Origin: Chlorobium sp.
GTDB lineage: Bacteria; Bacteroidota; Chlorobiia; Chlorobiales; Chlorobiaceae
Assembly: GCA_005843825.1 (NCBI GenBank)
Contig: SZXX01000025.1
Location: 35,702 to 99,701 of the forward strand
Direction: 5' to 3'
Length of the DNA: 64,000 nt
The notes under the pieces were generated by a model. That model had not been told where the DNA came from and made no database searches. It was given only the letters and a program-made list of their open reading frames with translations. The stretch's first letter is position 1. Every line of letters starts with the position of its first letter. The position numbers were made by a program, and so were the translations under genes. Shown here piece after piece: positions 44,474 through 54,287 of this stretch.

Positions 44474-44791
44474 ATGGAACATCTTGTACCAATAGGGCTC
44501 AATCACTACCTGACCATATCGGCCTTTCTTCTCGGGTTCGGCCTCTTTGCCGTCATGACCCGCAAGAACGCTATCGTTGTTCTCATGGGAGTTGAGCTTA
44601 TTCTTAATGCGGCAAACATTAATTTTCTTGCTTTCTCCAAGTATAACGGGGGAATGGGCGGTGTCATGTTCTCACTCTTTGTTATCGTTATCGCTGCTGC
44701 TGAAGCTGCTATTGCCCTTGCTATCGTGATCAATATTTTCAAAATATTCAAGAGCGTCGATGTTTCAAGTATAGATACCCTGAAAGAGTAG
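44474..44791 (+). CDS. nuoK: NADH-quinone oxidoreductase subunit K
   Basis: 105 residues, three transmembrane helices, with VLMGVELILNAANINFLAFSKY (membrane Glu) and EAAIALAIVINIFK (second Glu), both parts of the proton path. Confidence 0.96.
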   Translation: MEHLVPIGLNHYLTISAFLLGFGLFAVMTRKNAIVVLMGVELILNAANINFLAFSKYNGGMGGVMFSLFVIVIAAAEAAIALAIVINIFKIFKSVDVSSIDTLKE

Positions 44792-44853
44792 AAGGGCATA
44801 GAGAGGTAGAATCCTGGTTTTTAATTTATTTCGTGTAAACATTTCAAAAGAAC

Positions 44854-47073
44854 ATGCACAGTTTAATTCAGTTATCAATAGTCGTACTGCTGCTGCCGCT
44901 GCTCTCGTTTGTCATTCTTATCTTTTTTAATCGCAGACTTCCACGCCGGGGCGATTTTGTAGGGGTTGGAATACTCGGAACAGCATTTGCAATATCGGCC
45001 TATATCTTCTGGACGGTCATTGTGCAGACTTATGATCCTGCATTCAGAGTTGCATGGAATTTTACATGGATTGATCTTGGTAACGTGCCAGGCATCGGTC
45101 CATTGACGATTAAAATGGGTATTGTCATCGACAATCTCACAGCAATCATGCTGGCCATGGTTACCCTGATAAGTCTTCTTGTTCATCTCTACTCCACCGG
45201 ATACATGGCCGGTGATAAAAATTACGGAAGGTATTTTGCTTTTCTTGGCATCTTTACCTTCTCCATGCTCGGTATTGTGCTTTCCGACAACCTTTTCTCT
45301 ATCTATATCTTCTGGGAGCTGGTCGGTCTTTCATCATACCTGCTTATCGGCTTCTTTTTTGAAAAAGACAGTGCTGCAGACGCACAGAAAAAAGCCTTTC
45401 TTGCCAATCGCGTCGGTGATATCGGCATGTGGCTCGGCATTCTGATTCTTTACTCGCAGTTCCACACCTTCAGCTTTGCCGAGATCTATGCTAATCTGGC
45501 AGCAGGGAAGTTCGCAATGTCCAACGCATGGCTCACCGCTGCCGGTCTTCTTCTCTTTATGGGTTGCGTCGGTAAATCAGCACAGTTCCCGCTGCATATC
45601 TGGCTTCCTGATGCCATGGAAGGCCCGACCCCTGTTTCAGCTCTTATCCATGCAGCTACCATGGTTGCAGCCGGTGTTTATTTCGTTGCCCGTATTTTTG
45701 TACTTCTGACGCCTGATGCGCTTCATGTTATTGCCTTTATCGGCGCATTCACAGCCTTCATGGCTGCCACCATCGCCATTACCCAGAACGATATCAAAAG
45801 AGTTCTGGCATACTCGACCGTTTCACAGCTCGGTTACATGGTACTCGGTCTTGGTGTCGGTGCATATTCAGCTGCACTCTTCCACCTCGTAACACACGCA
45901 TTTTTCAAAGCCTGTCTTTTCCTTGGTTCAGGTGCGATCATCCATGCCATGCACCACGAACAGGACATGCGCTGGATGGGCGGTCTCCGCAAGCACATGC
46001 CATGGACCTTTGCAACCTTTACCCTCGCTACGCTCGCTCTTGCCGGTCTGCCTCTTACAAGCGGCTTTATGAGTAAAGATGCCATTCTTGCAGGTGCAAT
46101 AGGTTTTGCAAATGTTGAAGGTGGCGGCGTCTACTATATTATTCCGGTTCTCGGATTCTTTTCCGCCATGCTCACTGCCTTCTATATGGGCCGCCAGATC
46201 TGGCTGGTATTCTTCGGTGAAAGCCGCACGCACCTGAAGCCTGCGGATGATCATCATAGCGCACATCATGCTCACGGTGCACACGACGCGCACAACGACG
46301 ATCATCACGCCGATCATGGCGTTCACGAAGTCTCCTGGAACATGAGAGCCCCACTCGTAATTCTGGCAGCTTTATCAGTATTCTTTGTCTATTCCCCGAA
46401 CCCCCTCGACGGAGCCCAAGGGTGGTTCATGAAGATGATCAAGACCCCTGCAACAGTAGTCGCCAGTTATCAGTCGGCAGTTGGCAGTGGGCACTCAGCA
46501 CTGAAAGAACTGCCATCTGCCGAAGCAGCAGGCGAACATGCCTCTGAAAAAGGCGAGCACACCTTTGCCGATCCTCGTCAGGCTGAGCTTGCTCATACCT
46601 CCCACGCAGCTCACTATACTGCAATCTATATTTCAAGCATCATGGTGATCCTTGGAATAACTCTGGCCGGCGTCGTATTCGTCTTTAAAATCATCGACCC
46701 CGACAAAACGGCCGAGACCATCCGTCCACTCTACCTCTTTTCGCTCAACAAGTGGTACTGGGACGAAATCTACCAGGCAACATTTATCAGGGGCTCTTTG
46801 CTCCTTTCAAAAATGCTCTACTGGTTTGATCGCAATATTATTGACGGCATGGTTAACGGTGCAGCTCTCATTGTTCGCAATGTTGCATTCGCCAACAACA
46901 GCTTCGACAAATATGTCGTCGATGGCCTGGTGAACTTTACGGCATTCTCTGTCAACACCACAGGTGCGGTTTTACGAAAACTCCAGACAGGCAAGGTTCA
47001 GACATACGTTGTCATGCTGCTTGCTGTTGTCTTCGGTTACTTTGTCTTTTATTTTACACGACTGATCTATTAA
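44854..47073 (+). CDS. nuoL: NADH-quinone oxidoreductase subunit L, with His-rich loop and repeat-derived insertion
   Basis: 739 residues, longer than the usual ~615. The antiporter-like core is intact: FWELVGLSSYLLIGFFF, HIWLPDAMEGPTPVSALIHAATMVAAGVY, QNDIKRVLAYSTVSQLGYM, and the C-terminal lateral helix. The extra length is in loops near residues 465-590: first a His/Asp-rich segment (DDHHSAHHAHGAHDAHNDDH), then SYQSAVGSGHSALKEL, which is encoded by the intergenic GGCAGT/CTCAGCACT repeat (46455-46516). It pumps protons or sodium in complex I. Confidence 0.95.
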   Translation: MHSLIQLSIVVLLLPLLSFVILIFFNRRLPRRGDFVGVGILGTAFAISAYIFWTVIVQTYDPAFRVAWNFTWIDLGNVPGIGPLTIKMGIVIDNLTAIMLAMVTLISLLVHLYSTGYMAGDKNYGRYFAFLGIFTFSMLGIVLSDNLFSIYIFWELVGLSSYLLIGFFFEKDSAADAQKKAFLANRVGDIGMWLGILILYSQFHTFSFAEIYANLAAGKFAMSNAWLTAAGLLLFMGCVGKSAQFPLHIWLPDAMEGPTPVSALIHAATMVAAGVYFVARIFVLLTPDALHVIAFIGAFTAFMAATIAITQNDIKRVLAYSTVSQLGYMVLGLGVGAYSAALFHLVTHAFFKACLFLGSGAIIHAMHHEQDMRWMGGLRKHMPWTFATFTLATLALAGLPLTSGFMSKDAILAGAIGFANVEGGGVYYIIPVLGFFSAMLTAFYMGRQIWLVFFGESRTHLKPADDHHSAHHAHGAHDAHNDDHHADHGVHEVSWNMRAPLVILAALSVFFVYSPNPLDGAQGWFMKMIKTPATVVASYQSAVGSGHSALKELPSAEAAGEHASEKGEHTFADPRQAELAHTSHAAHYTAIYISSIMVILGITLAGVVFVFKIIDPDKTAETIRPLYLFSLNKWYWDEIYQATFIRGSLLLSKMLYWFDRNIIDGMVNGAALIVRNVAFANNSFDKYVVDGLVNFTAFSVNTTGAVLRKLQTGKVQTYVVMLLAVVFGYFVFYFTRLIY
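46455..46516. repeat. GGCAGT/CTCAGCACT repeat unit inside nuoL
   Basis: AGTCGCCAGTTATCAGTC, GGCAGTTGGCAGTGGGCA and CTCAGCACT occur in the same order as in noncoding copies such as 50336-50430. It stays in frame within a loop of NuoL. Confidence 0.75.
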
Positions 47074-47114
47074 GAGGGATTTACTTTTAATCTGAAAACT
47101 TACAGATACGGAAC

Positions 47115-48743
47115 ATGCTGAGTTTAATTGTTTTTCTGCCCATTATTGCCGGACTGATTATTCTTGCCGTGCCTTCATCGCAAAAGCAGATAATCAGAAT
47201 TGTTTCATTGCTTGCGGCTCTTGCCCAGGGAGTGGTTGCAATTCTGATCTGGCGAGCTTACGATCCCTCACTGCCTGGAATAACTGCAGGTCCCGGAGGT
47301 AGCCCTCTCGGTTCGTTCCAGTTTGTCGAAAAACTGCCGTGGATCGGTCTGAAACTCGGTGGTATGGCCTCACTGAACATCGAGTACTTCCTTGGAGTTG
47401 ACGGAATATCCGTTACCATGATCATCCTGACAGCTCTTGTTTCTGCCATCGGTGTTCTCTCAAGCTGGACTATACAGAAACAGGTAAAAGGATACTTTAT
47501 TCTCTACAACCTACTCGCATCAGCGATGATGGGCTGTTTTGTAGCACTCGATTTCTTCCTGTTCTATGTGTTCTGGGAACTCATGCTGCTTCCTATGTAC
47601 TTCCTCATCGGTATCTGGGGTGGGCCTAACCGTGAGTACGCAGCCATCAAGTTCTTCCTCTATACACTGTTCGGCTCTGTTTTCATGCTGCTGGTGATGA
47701 TCGGCCTCTATTTCAGCGTTCTCGACCCGGTCACCGGCAACCACACCTTCAGTCTTGTGGCAATGGCAAACCAGGCCAACTATATACAGGATGCCATTCT
47801 CGGACCTCACAATGTCATGTGGCGTTACATTGCTTTTGCGGTTCTCTTTATAGGATTTGCCATCAAGGTTCCGATGTTCCCGTTCCATACCTGGCTGCCC
47901 GATGCTCACGTCGAAGCACCGACTCCTATTTCAGTTATACTTGCCGGTGTGCTTCTGAAGCTCGGCACCTATGGCATGATGCGTATCAACTTCCCGCTTT
48001 TCCCGGAAGTATTCCATGCCTCCATGTACATTATCGGCATTTTCGGTGCCATTAATATTATCTATGGTGCGTTCTGTGCCCTTGCGCAGCAGGATCTTAA
48101 AAAGATGGTTGCATATTCATCCATCAGTCACATGGGTTATGTGCTTCTCGGTCTTGCAGCAGGAAACAGCGAAGGAATGGTTGGAGCACTCTACCAGATG
48201 TTCAACCACGGCACCATCACCGCCATGCTCTTTCTTCTTGTCGGTGTCATCTACGATCGTGCACATACCCGTCAGATCGATAAATTCGGAGGCCTCGCAT
48301 CCTACATGCCGGTCTACGCAGCTATTGTCACTGTTGCATGGTTTGCTTCTCTCGGTCTTCCAGGGCTCAGCGGATTTATCTCCGAAGCATTAGTCTTTGT
48401 CGGCGCATTCAGCTCCATAACAACTCGCCCAATCGCTATGGTCTCAGTGCTTGGCATCCTCTTTGGTGCTGCCTATCTGCTCTGGTCGCTTCAGAGGGTA
48501 TTCCTCGGAAAGCGAAAACCCGATGCCGCATACGATCTGGAGGTAGGTGCAGATGGTCACGAACACATTCACTTCCACGACTGGAAAGGCAAAATTGACC
48601 TTGACGCACGCGAGCTCACCATGCTTGTGCCGCTTGTTGTCATCACCATTTTCCTCGGTATCTATCCGATGCCTGTGCTCGGCATGATAACCTCAAGCGT
48701 TAACAAGCTAGTGGAAGTACTCACACCGCTGGCGATCAGGTAG
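47115..48743 (+). CDS. nuoM: NADH-quinone oxidoreductase subunit M
   Basis: 542 residues. FFLFYVFWELMLLPMYFLIGIWGG, HTWLPDAHVEAPTPISVILAGVLLKLGTYG and QQDLKKMVAYSSISHMGYVLLG are typical. A cytoplasmic loop has a small His cluster (GHEHIHFHDW) near residue 480, like the larger one in NuoL. Confidence 0.96.
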   Translation: MLSLIVFLPIIAGLIILAVPSSQKQIIRIVSLLAALAQGVVAILIWRAYDPSLPGITAGPGGSPLGSFQFVEKLPWIGLKLGGMASLNIEYFLGVDGISVTMIILTALVSAIGVLSSWTIQKQVKGYFILYNLLASAMMGCFVALDFFLFYVFWELMLLPMYFLIGIWGGPNREYAAIKFFLYTLFGSVFMLLVMIGLYFSVLDPVTGNHTFSLVAMANQANYIQDAILGPHNVMWRYIAFAVLFIGFAIKVPMFPFHTWLPDAHVEAPTPISVILAGVLLKLGTYGMMRINFPLFPEVFHASMYIIGIFGAINIIYGAFCALAQQDLKKMVAYSSISHMGYVLLGLAAGNSEGMVGALYQMFNHGTITAMLFLLVGVIYDRAHTRQIDKFGGLASYMPVYAAIVTVAWFASLGLPGLSGFISEALVFVGAFSSITTRPIAMVSVLGILFGAAYLLWSLQRVFLGKRKPDAAYDLEVGADGHEHIHFHDWKGKIDLDARELTMLVPLVVITIFLGIYPMPVLGMITSSVNKLVEVLTPLAIR

Positions 48744-48794
48744 AGTTAATTTGTTATTGTGAGAATGAGGTAAAAGAATAAACCGTAGAGAATT

Positions 48795-50330
48795 ATGTTC
48801 GAGCTGCCATCAGGTGCTGAAATTCAAAGTATCATCGCAAGTCTTACGCTGAGCGTTGAATTCTTTAAACCTGAAATCTATCTGTCTGTGCTTTTTATGC
48901 TTCTGATCGTTATCGATCTGGTCGCTAAAGGCAAAAAAAACAATCTGCTCTCCATAACAACCCTTCTAGGGTTGGCGGGCAGTATATACTTCATCTTCAA
49001 GCAGCAGTTTATGCCTGCTGGAGAGCTCTTCTTCGGGATGTACGTTCTCGACGAATTTGCCATATTCTTTAAATACTTCTTTGTGCTCTCCGGTATACTT
49101 GCCGTCATCATAACGATGGCTGACGATCAGTTCGAGAGTGAAGTGAAAAGTATGGGCGAATATTACGCTCTCATTGTCGCGATGGTCATCGGTATGATCA
49201 TGATGGCATCCTCAGCCGATATGATGATGATTTTTCTCTCCATGGAGCTCGTCAGTTTTTCTGCCTTTATTCTTACCGGCTATTTCAAACGCAACCCCCG
49301 TTCCTCTGAAGCTGCGTTGAAATATCTCGTCTACGGAGCGGTATCCTCCGGCCTCATGGTCTACGGCTTTTCGCTTATCTACGGTCTTACCGGACAGACC
49401 AATCTCATCAACATCTCCTCAGAGCTCTCTCTGCACGGCTATGATCCTCTGTTGATGATTCTTGCAACACTTCTTGTTCTCGCCGGTTTCGGTTACAAAA
49501 TTGGTGCCGTACCATTTCACTTCTGGGCGCCCGATGTCTACGAAGGTGCACCAACACCCATCACAGCCTATCTATCCGTTGCCTCAAAAGCTGCAGGGTT
49601 TGCTCTTCTCATGCGTTTTTTCTACATAGCCGTACCGCATGGCGGCCCGGTATATGAGGATATTCTCGGCATCAACTGGGTCTCATTGCTGATTCTTATC
49701 TCAGTTGCATCCATGATCTACGGCAATGTCGTAGCGCTCTGGCAGAAAAACGTAAAACGTCTTCTTGCTTACTCATCCATTGCCCATGCAGGCTACCTCC
49801 TGCTCGGCGTCATTGTCATGGATGCATTCGGCACTCAGGCAACATTGCTCTATCTGCTCTCCTATTTTCTCATGAACTTCGGCGCCTTTTATGTCGTCAT
49901 TCTCATAGCCAATAAAACCGGCAGCGAAAATCTCGAAGACTATCGCGGACTCGGCAAAAAAATGCCACTGGCCGGAGCAGCACTGACGGTATTTCTCATC
50001 TCCCTTGTAGGTCTTCCACCGACCTTTGGCTTCATCGGCAAACTGATGATATTTTCCGCACTGCTATCCAAAGGCTCACTCTACCTCTGGCTTGCCCTCA
50101 TCGGCATCATGACCAGTGTGATATCCCTATATTACTACATGCTGATTCCCCTCAACATGTATCTCCGCGAATCACCCTCTTCCGAAGAAAAAAACATGAA
50201 CCCCGGCCTGATTCCAAATATCATCATGGCCGTTTTAATGTTTTTCACCATTTACTTCGGCCTCTTCTTCCAGCCCCTGGCCGACTTCGCCAAATATGGA
50301 TCAGCCCTCTTCGGTCTGAAACTCCACTAA
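48795..50330 (+). CDS. nuoN: NADH-quinone oxidoreductase subunit N
   Basis: 511 residues with some 14 transmembrane segments. MMMIFLSMELVSFSAFILTGYFKRNPRSSEAALKYLVYGA and PFHFWAPDVYEGAPTPITAYLSVASKAAGF identify NuoN. It is the last gene of the operon; nuoE, nuoF and nuoG are absent, so electrons enter from another donor. Heptamer repeats begin five bases after its stop. Confidence 0.96.
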   Translation: MFELPSGAEIQSIIASLTLSVEFFKPEIYLSVLFMLLIVIDLVAKGKKNNLLSITTLLGLAGSIYFIFKQQFMPAGELFFGMYVLDEFAIFFKYFFVLSGILAVIITMADDQFESEVKSMGEYYALIVAMVIGMIMMASSADMMMIFLSMELVSFSAFILTGYFKRNPRSSEAALKYLVYGAVSSGLMVYGFSLIYGLTGQTNLINISSELSLHGYDPLLMILATLLVLAGFGYKIGAVPFHFWAPDVYEGAPTPITAYLSVASKAAGFALLMRFFYIAVPHGGPVYEDILGINWVSLLILISVASMIYGNVVALWQKNVKRLLAYSSIAHAGYLLLGVIVMDAFGTQATLLYLLSYFLMNFGAFYVVILIANKTGSENLEDYRGLGKKMPLAGAALTVFLISLVGLPPTFGFIGKLMIFSALLSKGSLYLWLALIGIMTSVISLYYYMLIPLNMYLRESPSSEEKNMNPGLIPNIIMAVLMFFTIYFGLFFQPLADFAKYGSALFGLKLH

Positions 50331-50335
50331 CCTGG

Positions 50336-50489
50336 TGGGCAGTAGGCAATTGGCAGTAGGCAGTCTTCCGAACTTCGAGAGCTGTCCACCGCCAACTGCC
50401 AACAATCATAAATCGCAGCACTCAGCACCTTCTTTTATCACCCTCCAGCCTATAACTCCTATAAGTCCCATAGGTCCTATAGGCCCTAT
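50336..50489. repeat. Composite repeat block downstream of nuoN
   Basis: GGCAGTA/GGCAATT heptamers (50336-50365), CCGCCAACTGCC (50388-50402), CAGCACTCAGCACC (50417-50430) and a CCTATA unit (50449-50489) follow one another. The 331-base gap to hupS otherwise shows only an AT-rich promoter-like stretch (50520-50650). Confidence 0.75.
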
Positions 50490-50661
50490 TCCACAACTGC
50501 CAACTGATTTCTCATGGTATTTTCATGAACAATTGTTATTTTCGTAAGTAATTGTTTTTAAGCCTTTAACTGATTGGTTTTTCGGTATCTTCCAATTCCT
50601 GCCTAAGTTATTTAGTACAATTTGCTTTCTGATAATCAGATTTTTATAAAACGGAGGTAAA

Positions 50662-51747
50662 ATGCAAAGCAATCAGTCCTTTGCCGAAGTATTCAAGGCC
50701 GGTGGTGTAAGCCGCAGGGATTTTCTGAAGTTCTGCTCTCTTACCTCTGTCTATCTCGGCCTCTCTCCCTCAATGGTGCCAAGCATCGTTGAGGCCATGG
50801 AAAAGAAGCCCAGAACTCCGGTCATCTGGCTTCATGGTCAGGAGTGTACCTGTTGTTCCGAATCGTTTATCCGCTCTTCCCACCCCACTATTGAGGATAT
50901 TGTCTTTAACCTGATCTCCCTTGATTACGATGACGTACTGAGTGCAGCTGCAGGCCATCAGCTTGAGGATGTCCGTCGCAAGACCATGAAAGACTACAAG
51001 GGTAAATACATTCTTGCTGTTGAAGGCAACGTCTCCATAAAAGATGACGGTGTTTATTGCATGGTGGGCGGCGATTCATTCCTCAACACCTTGAAAGAAA
51101 CAGCTGCCGATGCTGCAGCAGTTATTGCCTGGGGTGCCTGTGCATCATTCGGCTGCGTCCAGAATGCCCATCCAAATCCATCCGGCGCTGTTCCCATCTC
51201 CGATGTTATCAAAGACAAGCCAATCGTCAAAGTGCCGGGTTGTCCTCCTATTTCAGAGGTTATGACCGGAGTTGTTACACACTTCCATACATTCGGTACC
51301 CTTCCTGATCTTGATCGTTTCGGTCGTCCAAAAGCATTCTACAACACAAGGATTCACGACAAATGTTACCGCCGGGCATTTTTTGAAGCAGGACAGTTTG
51401 TCAGAAGCTTCGATGATGAAGCCACCAGAAAAGGGTGGTGCCTCTACAAGATGGGATGCAAAGGCCCAACCACATACAACTCATGCTCAAAGATACAGTG
51501 GAACGGCGGAACCAGCTTCCCGATCGGTTCCGGTCATCCCTGCATCGGCTGTTCTGAGCCGAATTTCTGGGACAAAGGTCCTTTCTACACCAGACTTGCC
51601 GAAGTTCCATTCCTCGGCAGTGACAGTAATGCCGATAAGATCGGAGTAATCGCTGTCGGTGCAGCCGCAGCAGGTGCAGCTGCCCATGCAGCAGTTACAG
51701 CGGTAAAAAAGGCAAAATCAGGAAGTGAAGATAACGACAAAGCTTAA
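50662..51747 (+). CDS. hupS: [NiFe]-hydrogenase small subunit, membrane-bound uptake type
   Basis: 361 residues, preceded by GGAGG. A Tat signal is present ([10 protein letters not shown]...). Cluster Cys are in [64 protein letters not shown] and [13 protein letters not shown]. The last 60 residues form a hydrophobic anchor ([19 protein letters not shown]). It transfers electrons from H2 on the periplasmic face to the cytochrome b subunit. Followed by the large subunit after 14 bases. Confidence 0.96.
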   Translation: MQSNQSFAEVFKAGGVSRRDFLKFCSLTSVYLGLSPSMVPSIVEAMEKKPRTPVIWLHGQECTCCSESFIRSSHPTIEDIVFNLISLDYDDVLSAAAGHQLEDVRRKTMKDYKGKYILAVEGNVSIKDDGVYCMVGGDSFLNTLKETAADAAAVIAWGACASFGCVQNAHPNPSGAVPISDVIKDKPIVKVPGCPPISEVMTGVVTHFHTFGTLPDLDRFGRPKAFYNTRIHDKCYRRAFFEAGQFVRSFDDEATRKGWCLYKMGCKGPTTYNSCSKIQWNGGTSFPIGSGHPCIGCSEPNFWDKGPFYTRLAEVPFLGSDSNADKIGVIAVGAAAAGAAAHAAVTAVKKAKSGSEDNDKA

Positions 51748-51761
51748 CCCAGGAGTAGCTC

Positions 51762-53480
51762 ATGGCCAAAAAAATAGTTGTTGATCCAATCCCCCGTATA
51801 GAGGGGCATCTTAGAATAGAAGCAAAGCTGAACGACAGTAATGTCATTGAAGATGCCTACAGCAGCGGTACTATGTGGCGCGGCATTGAGGTAATTCTCA
51901 AAGGTCGCGACCCGAGAGATGCATGGGCATTTACCGAGCGTATCTGCGGCGTCTGTACAACGGTGCACGCTCTTGCTTCGGTACGTTGCGTGGAGGATGC
52001 CCTTGGCATCGATATTCCTGTCAATGCCCGTATCATCAGAAACCTGATGAATGCGACACAGGTAACCCAGGACCACCTTGTCCACTTTTACCACCTTCAT
52101 GCTCTTGACTGGGTTGATGTTGTCAGCGCTCTGAAAGCAGATCCAAAACAGGCTTCCGTTATAGCTCAAAGCATCTCCTCATGGCCTAAATCTTCGCCAG
52201 GCTACTTCAAGGATCTGCAGCAGCGCCTTGTCGGATTTGTCGAAAGCGGTCAGCTCGGCATCTTCTCCAACGGTTACTGGGGCCATGCGGCTTACAAGCT
52301 TCCGCCTGAAGTGAACCTTATTGCTGTAGCCCACTATCTTGAAGCCCTCGATTTCCAGAAAGAGATTGTCAAGATCCAGACTATTTTCGGTGGCAAGAAC
52401 CCACATCCGAACTATCTCGTTGGTGGAATGGCATGCGCTATCGATCCAAACAAAGATACAGCCATCAATATTGAGCGTCTTGCAATGATTAAAAAAATCA
52501 TTGACGACACTACCACCTTCATTGACCAGGTCTACATCCCCGATCTTATTGCCATTGCAGGCTACTACAAGGGATGGCTCTATGGTGGCGGACTGGGCAA
52601 CTACCTCAGCTACGGAGATTTCCCCGAAACTTCACTTGCTGATTTCAAGACACTGCTCTGGCCGAGAGGTGCTATTCTCAACAAGGATCTCAAGACCGTT
52701 ATCGATGTCGATCCAAGGGATGCTTCCCAGGTTACTGAAGAGGTCAGCCACAGCTGGTACACCTACGCAAATGGAGACGGCAAGGGACTTCACCCGTGGA
52801 AAGGAGAGACTACTCCGAAATATACCGGTCCAAAGCCTCCGTTTGAGCATCTTGACACCGACAAAAAATACAGCTGGCTCAAGACCCCACGTTGGAAAAA
52901 CCACCCGATGGAAGTCGGCCCGCTTGCCCGCGTTCTGGTTGCCTATGCCAAGGGCGATCCAATGATCAAGGATACTGTTGGTCTGGTGCTTTCGAAACTT
53001 GAAGTAGGTCCTGAGGCGCTCTTCTCAACGCTTGGCCGTACTGCCGCAAGGGGTATTGAGTGCAAGCAGACCGCCGGCTTTATGCGCCACTACTACGATC
53101 AGCTTGTTGCCAATATCAAAACAGGCGATTACCGCACCTTCAACAGCGATCGCTGGGATCCCGCAACCTGGCCTTCAGAGTGCAAGGGATTCGGCTATAC
53201 CGAAGCCCCTCGCGGTTCTCTCGGTCACTGGATTCACATCAAAGACCAGAAGATCCAGGAATACCAGATTGTTGTGCCTTCCACCTGGAATGCCTCTCCT
53301 CGGGATGCAAACGGCAATTCAGGTGCCTACGAGTCGGCACTCAAAGGTACACCGATGATCAATCCGGAACAGCCGCTTGAGATTCTCAGAACTGTGCACT
53401 CTTTCGATCCGTGCCTGGCCTGTGCCTCTCATCTCTACGATATGAACGGTAACGAGATCACATCGGTTAAAATCGTTTAA
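51762..53480 (+). CDS. hupL: [NiFe]-hydrogenase large subunit
   Basis: 572 residues. Ni-Fe ligands are in RICGVCTTVHALASVR near the N-terminus and in SFDPCLACASH near the C-terminus. The remaining LYDMNGNEITSVKIV is the extension that the maturation protease removes after His. IVVDPIPRIEGHLRIE and the GIEVILKGRDPRDAWAFTERICG block are also typical. It splits H2 in the periplasm as a group 1 uptake enzyme. hypABCDEF are not in this window. Confidence 0.97.
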   Translation: MAKKIVVDPIPRIEGHLRIEAKLNDSNVIEDAYSSGTMWRGIEVILKGRDPRDAWAFTERICGVCTTVHALASVRCVEDALGIDIPVNARIIRNLMNATQVTQDHLVHFYHLHALDWVDVVSALKADPKQASVIAQSISSWPKSSPGYFKDLQQRLVGFVESGQLGIFSNGYWGHAAYKLPPEVNLIAVAHYLEALDFQKEIVKIQTIFGGKNPHPNYLVGGMACAIDPNKDTAINIERLAMIKKIIDDTTTFIDQVYIPDLIAIAGYYKGWLYGGGLGNYLSYGDFPETSLADFKTLLWPRGAILNKDLKTVIDVDPRDASQVTEEVSHSWYTYANGDGKGLHPWKGETTPKYTGPKPPFEHLDTDKKYSWLKTPRWKNHPMEVGPLARVLVAYAKGDPMIKDTVGLVLSKLEVGPEALFSTLGRTAARGIECKQTAGFMRHYYDQLVANIKTGDYRTFNSDRWDPATWPSECKGFGYTEAPRGSLGHWIHIKDQKIQEYQIVVPSTWNASPRDANGNSGAYESALKGTPMINPEQPLEILRTVHSFDPCLACASHLYDMNGNEITSVKIV

Positions 53481-53492
53481 AAGGAGTCTGTC

Positions 53493-54176
53493 ATGGGGAG
53501 AATAATTGAAGAAATCTATGTATGGAGGCTGCCTGTCAGGCTGTATCACTGGATTAACGCCTTGTGCACAGTAGCTCTCTTTGTTACCGGCCTCTATATT
53601 GCCTATCCCTTGTTCAATCCGCCTCTCGGTGAAGCGGTCTTCTACAGGGGAATGTCCTGGTGGAGGTATATCCATTTTGCCGCTGCGTTTATTTTTGTCG
53701 CCAATTTTCTTTTCCGTATGTACTGGGCGGTGTTCGGTGGCGATAAATATGCCCGTTTCGGCGGTTTCAGACCATGGTCGCCCTCATGGTGGGGCAAGCC
53801 CTTCCTTGAGCAGGTTGAGTCTTATCTTTTCTTGCGTACTGACGAGCCTAACTATGTCGGGCATAACCCTGTTGCAGCTTTAGCCCACTTTCTCTTCATT
53901 TTTTGCGGGTCGAGCTTCATGATCTTTTCGGGGCTTGCCATGTACGGCGAAAACAATCCTGGCGGATTCAATTCCGCCTGGTTTGGATGGATGATACCCC
54001 TCATGGGAGGCAGCTATACCCTGCATTGGGCACATCATCTTATGGCCTGGATTTTCCCGATCTATCTGATCATGCATCTATACGCAGTGTTCCGTCACGA
54101 TGTGGTCGATCGTACCAGTGTTACCTCATCGATTGTTACTGGATACAAACATAAGGTCGAGGAAGAGCCTGTCTGA
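53493..54176 (+). CDS. hupC: Ni/Fe-hydrogenase b-type cytochrome subunit
   Basis: 227 residues, four transmembrane helices, preceded by AAAAGGAG. Motifs are RLYHWINALCTVALFVTGLYIA, WWRYIHFAAAFIFVANFLFRMYWAVFGGD and LHWAHHLMAWIFPIYLIMHLYAV, containing the haem-ligating His. It anchors the hydrogenase and passes electrons to menaquinone. Confidence 0.96.
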   Translation: MGRIIEEIYVWRLPVRLYHWINALCTVALFVTGLYIAYPLFNPPLGEAVFYRGMSWWRYIHFAAAFIFVANFLFRMYWAVFGGDKYARFGGFRPWSPSWWGKPFLEQVESYLFLRTDEPNYVGHNPVAALAHFLFIFCGSSFMIFSGLAMYGENNPGGFNSAWFGWMIPLMGGSYTLHWAHHLMAWIFPIYLIMHLYAVFRHDVVDRTSVTSSIVTGYKHKVEEEPV

Positions 54177-54218
54177 CAATTACAGTTGTGCCTTCCGGTT
54201 TTTATCCGGGAAAACAAG

Positions 54219-54260
54219 GCCCATTGCAGGGGAGAGTTGCTCCCGCAATGGGCTTTTTCT
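54219..54260 (+). terminator. Intrinsic terminator between hupC and hupD
   Basis: GCCCATTGC...GCAATGGGC with an inner GGGAG/CTCCC pairing, then TTTTTCTTTT. A strong terminator only 43 bases after hupC and 28 bases before hupD's GTG, so hupD is expressed by read-through or from its own start. Confidence 0.85.
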
Positions 54261-54287
54261 TTTGTTTCAATTAAACAATATTTTTAA

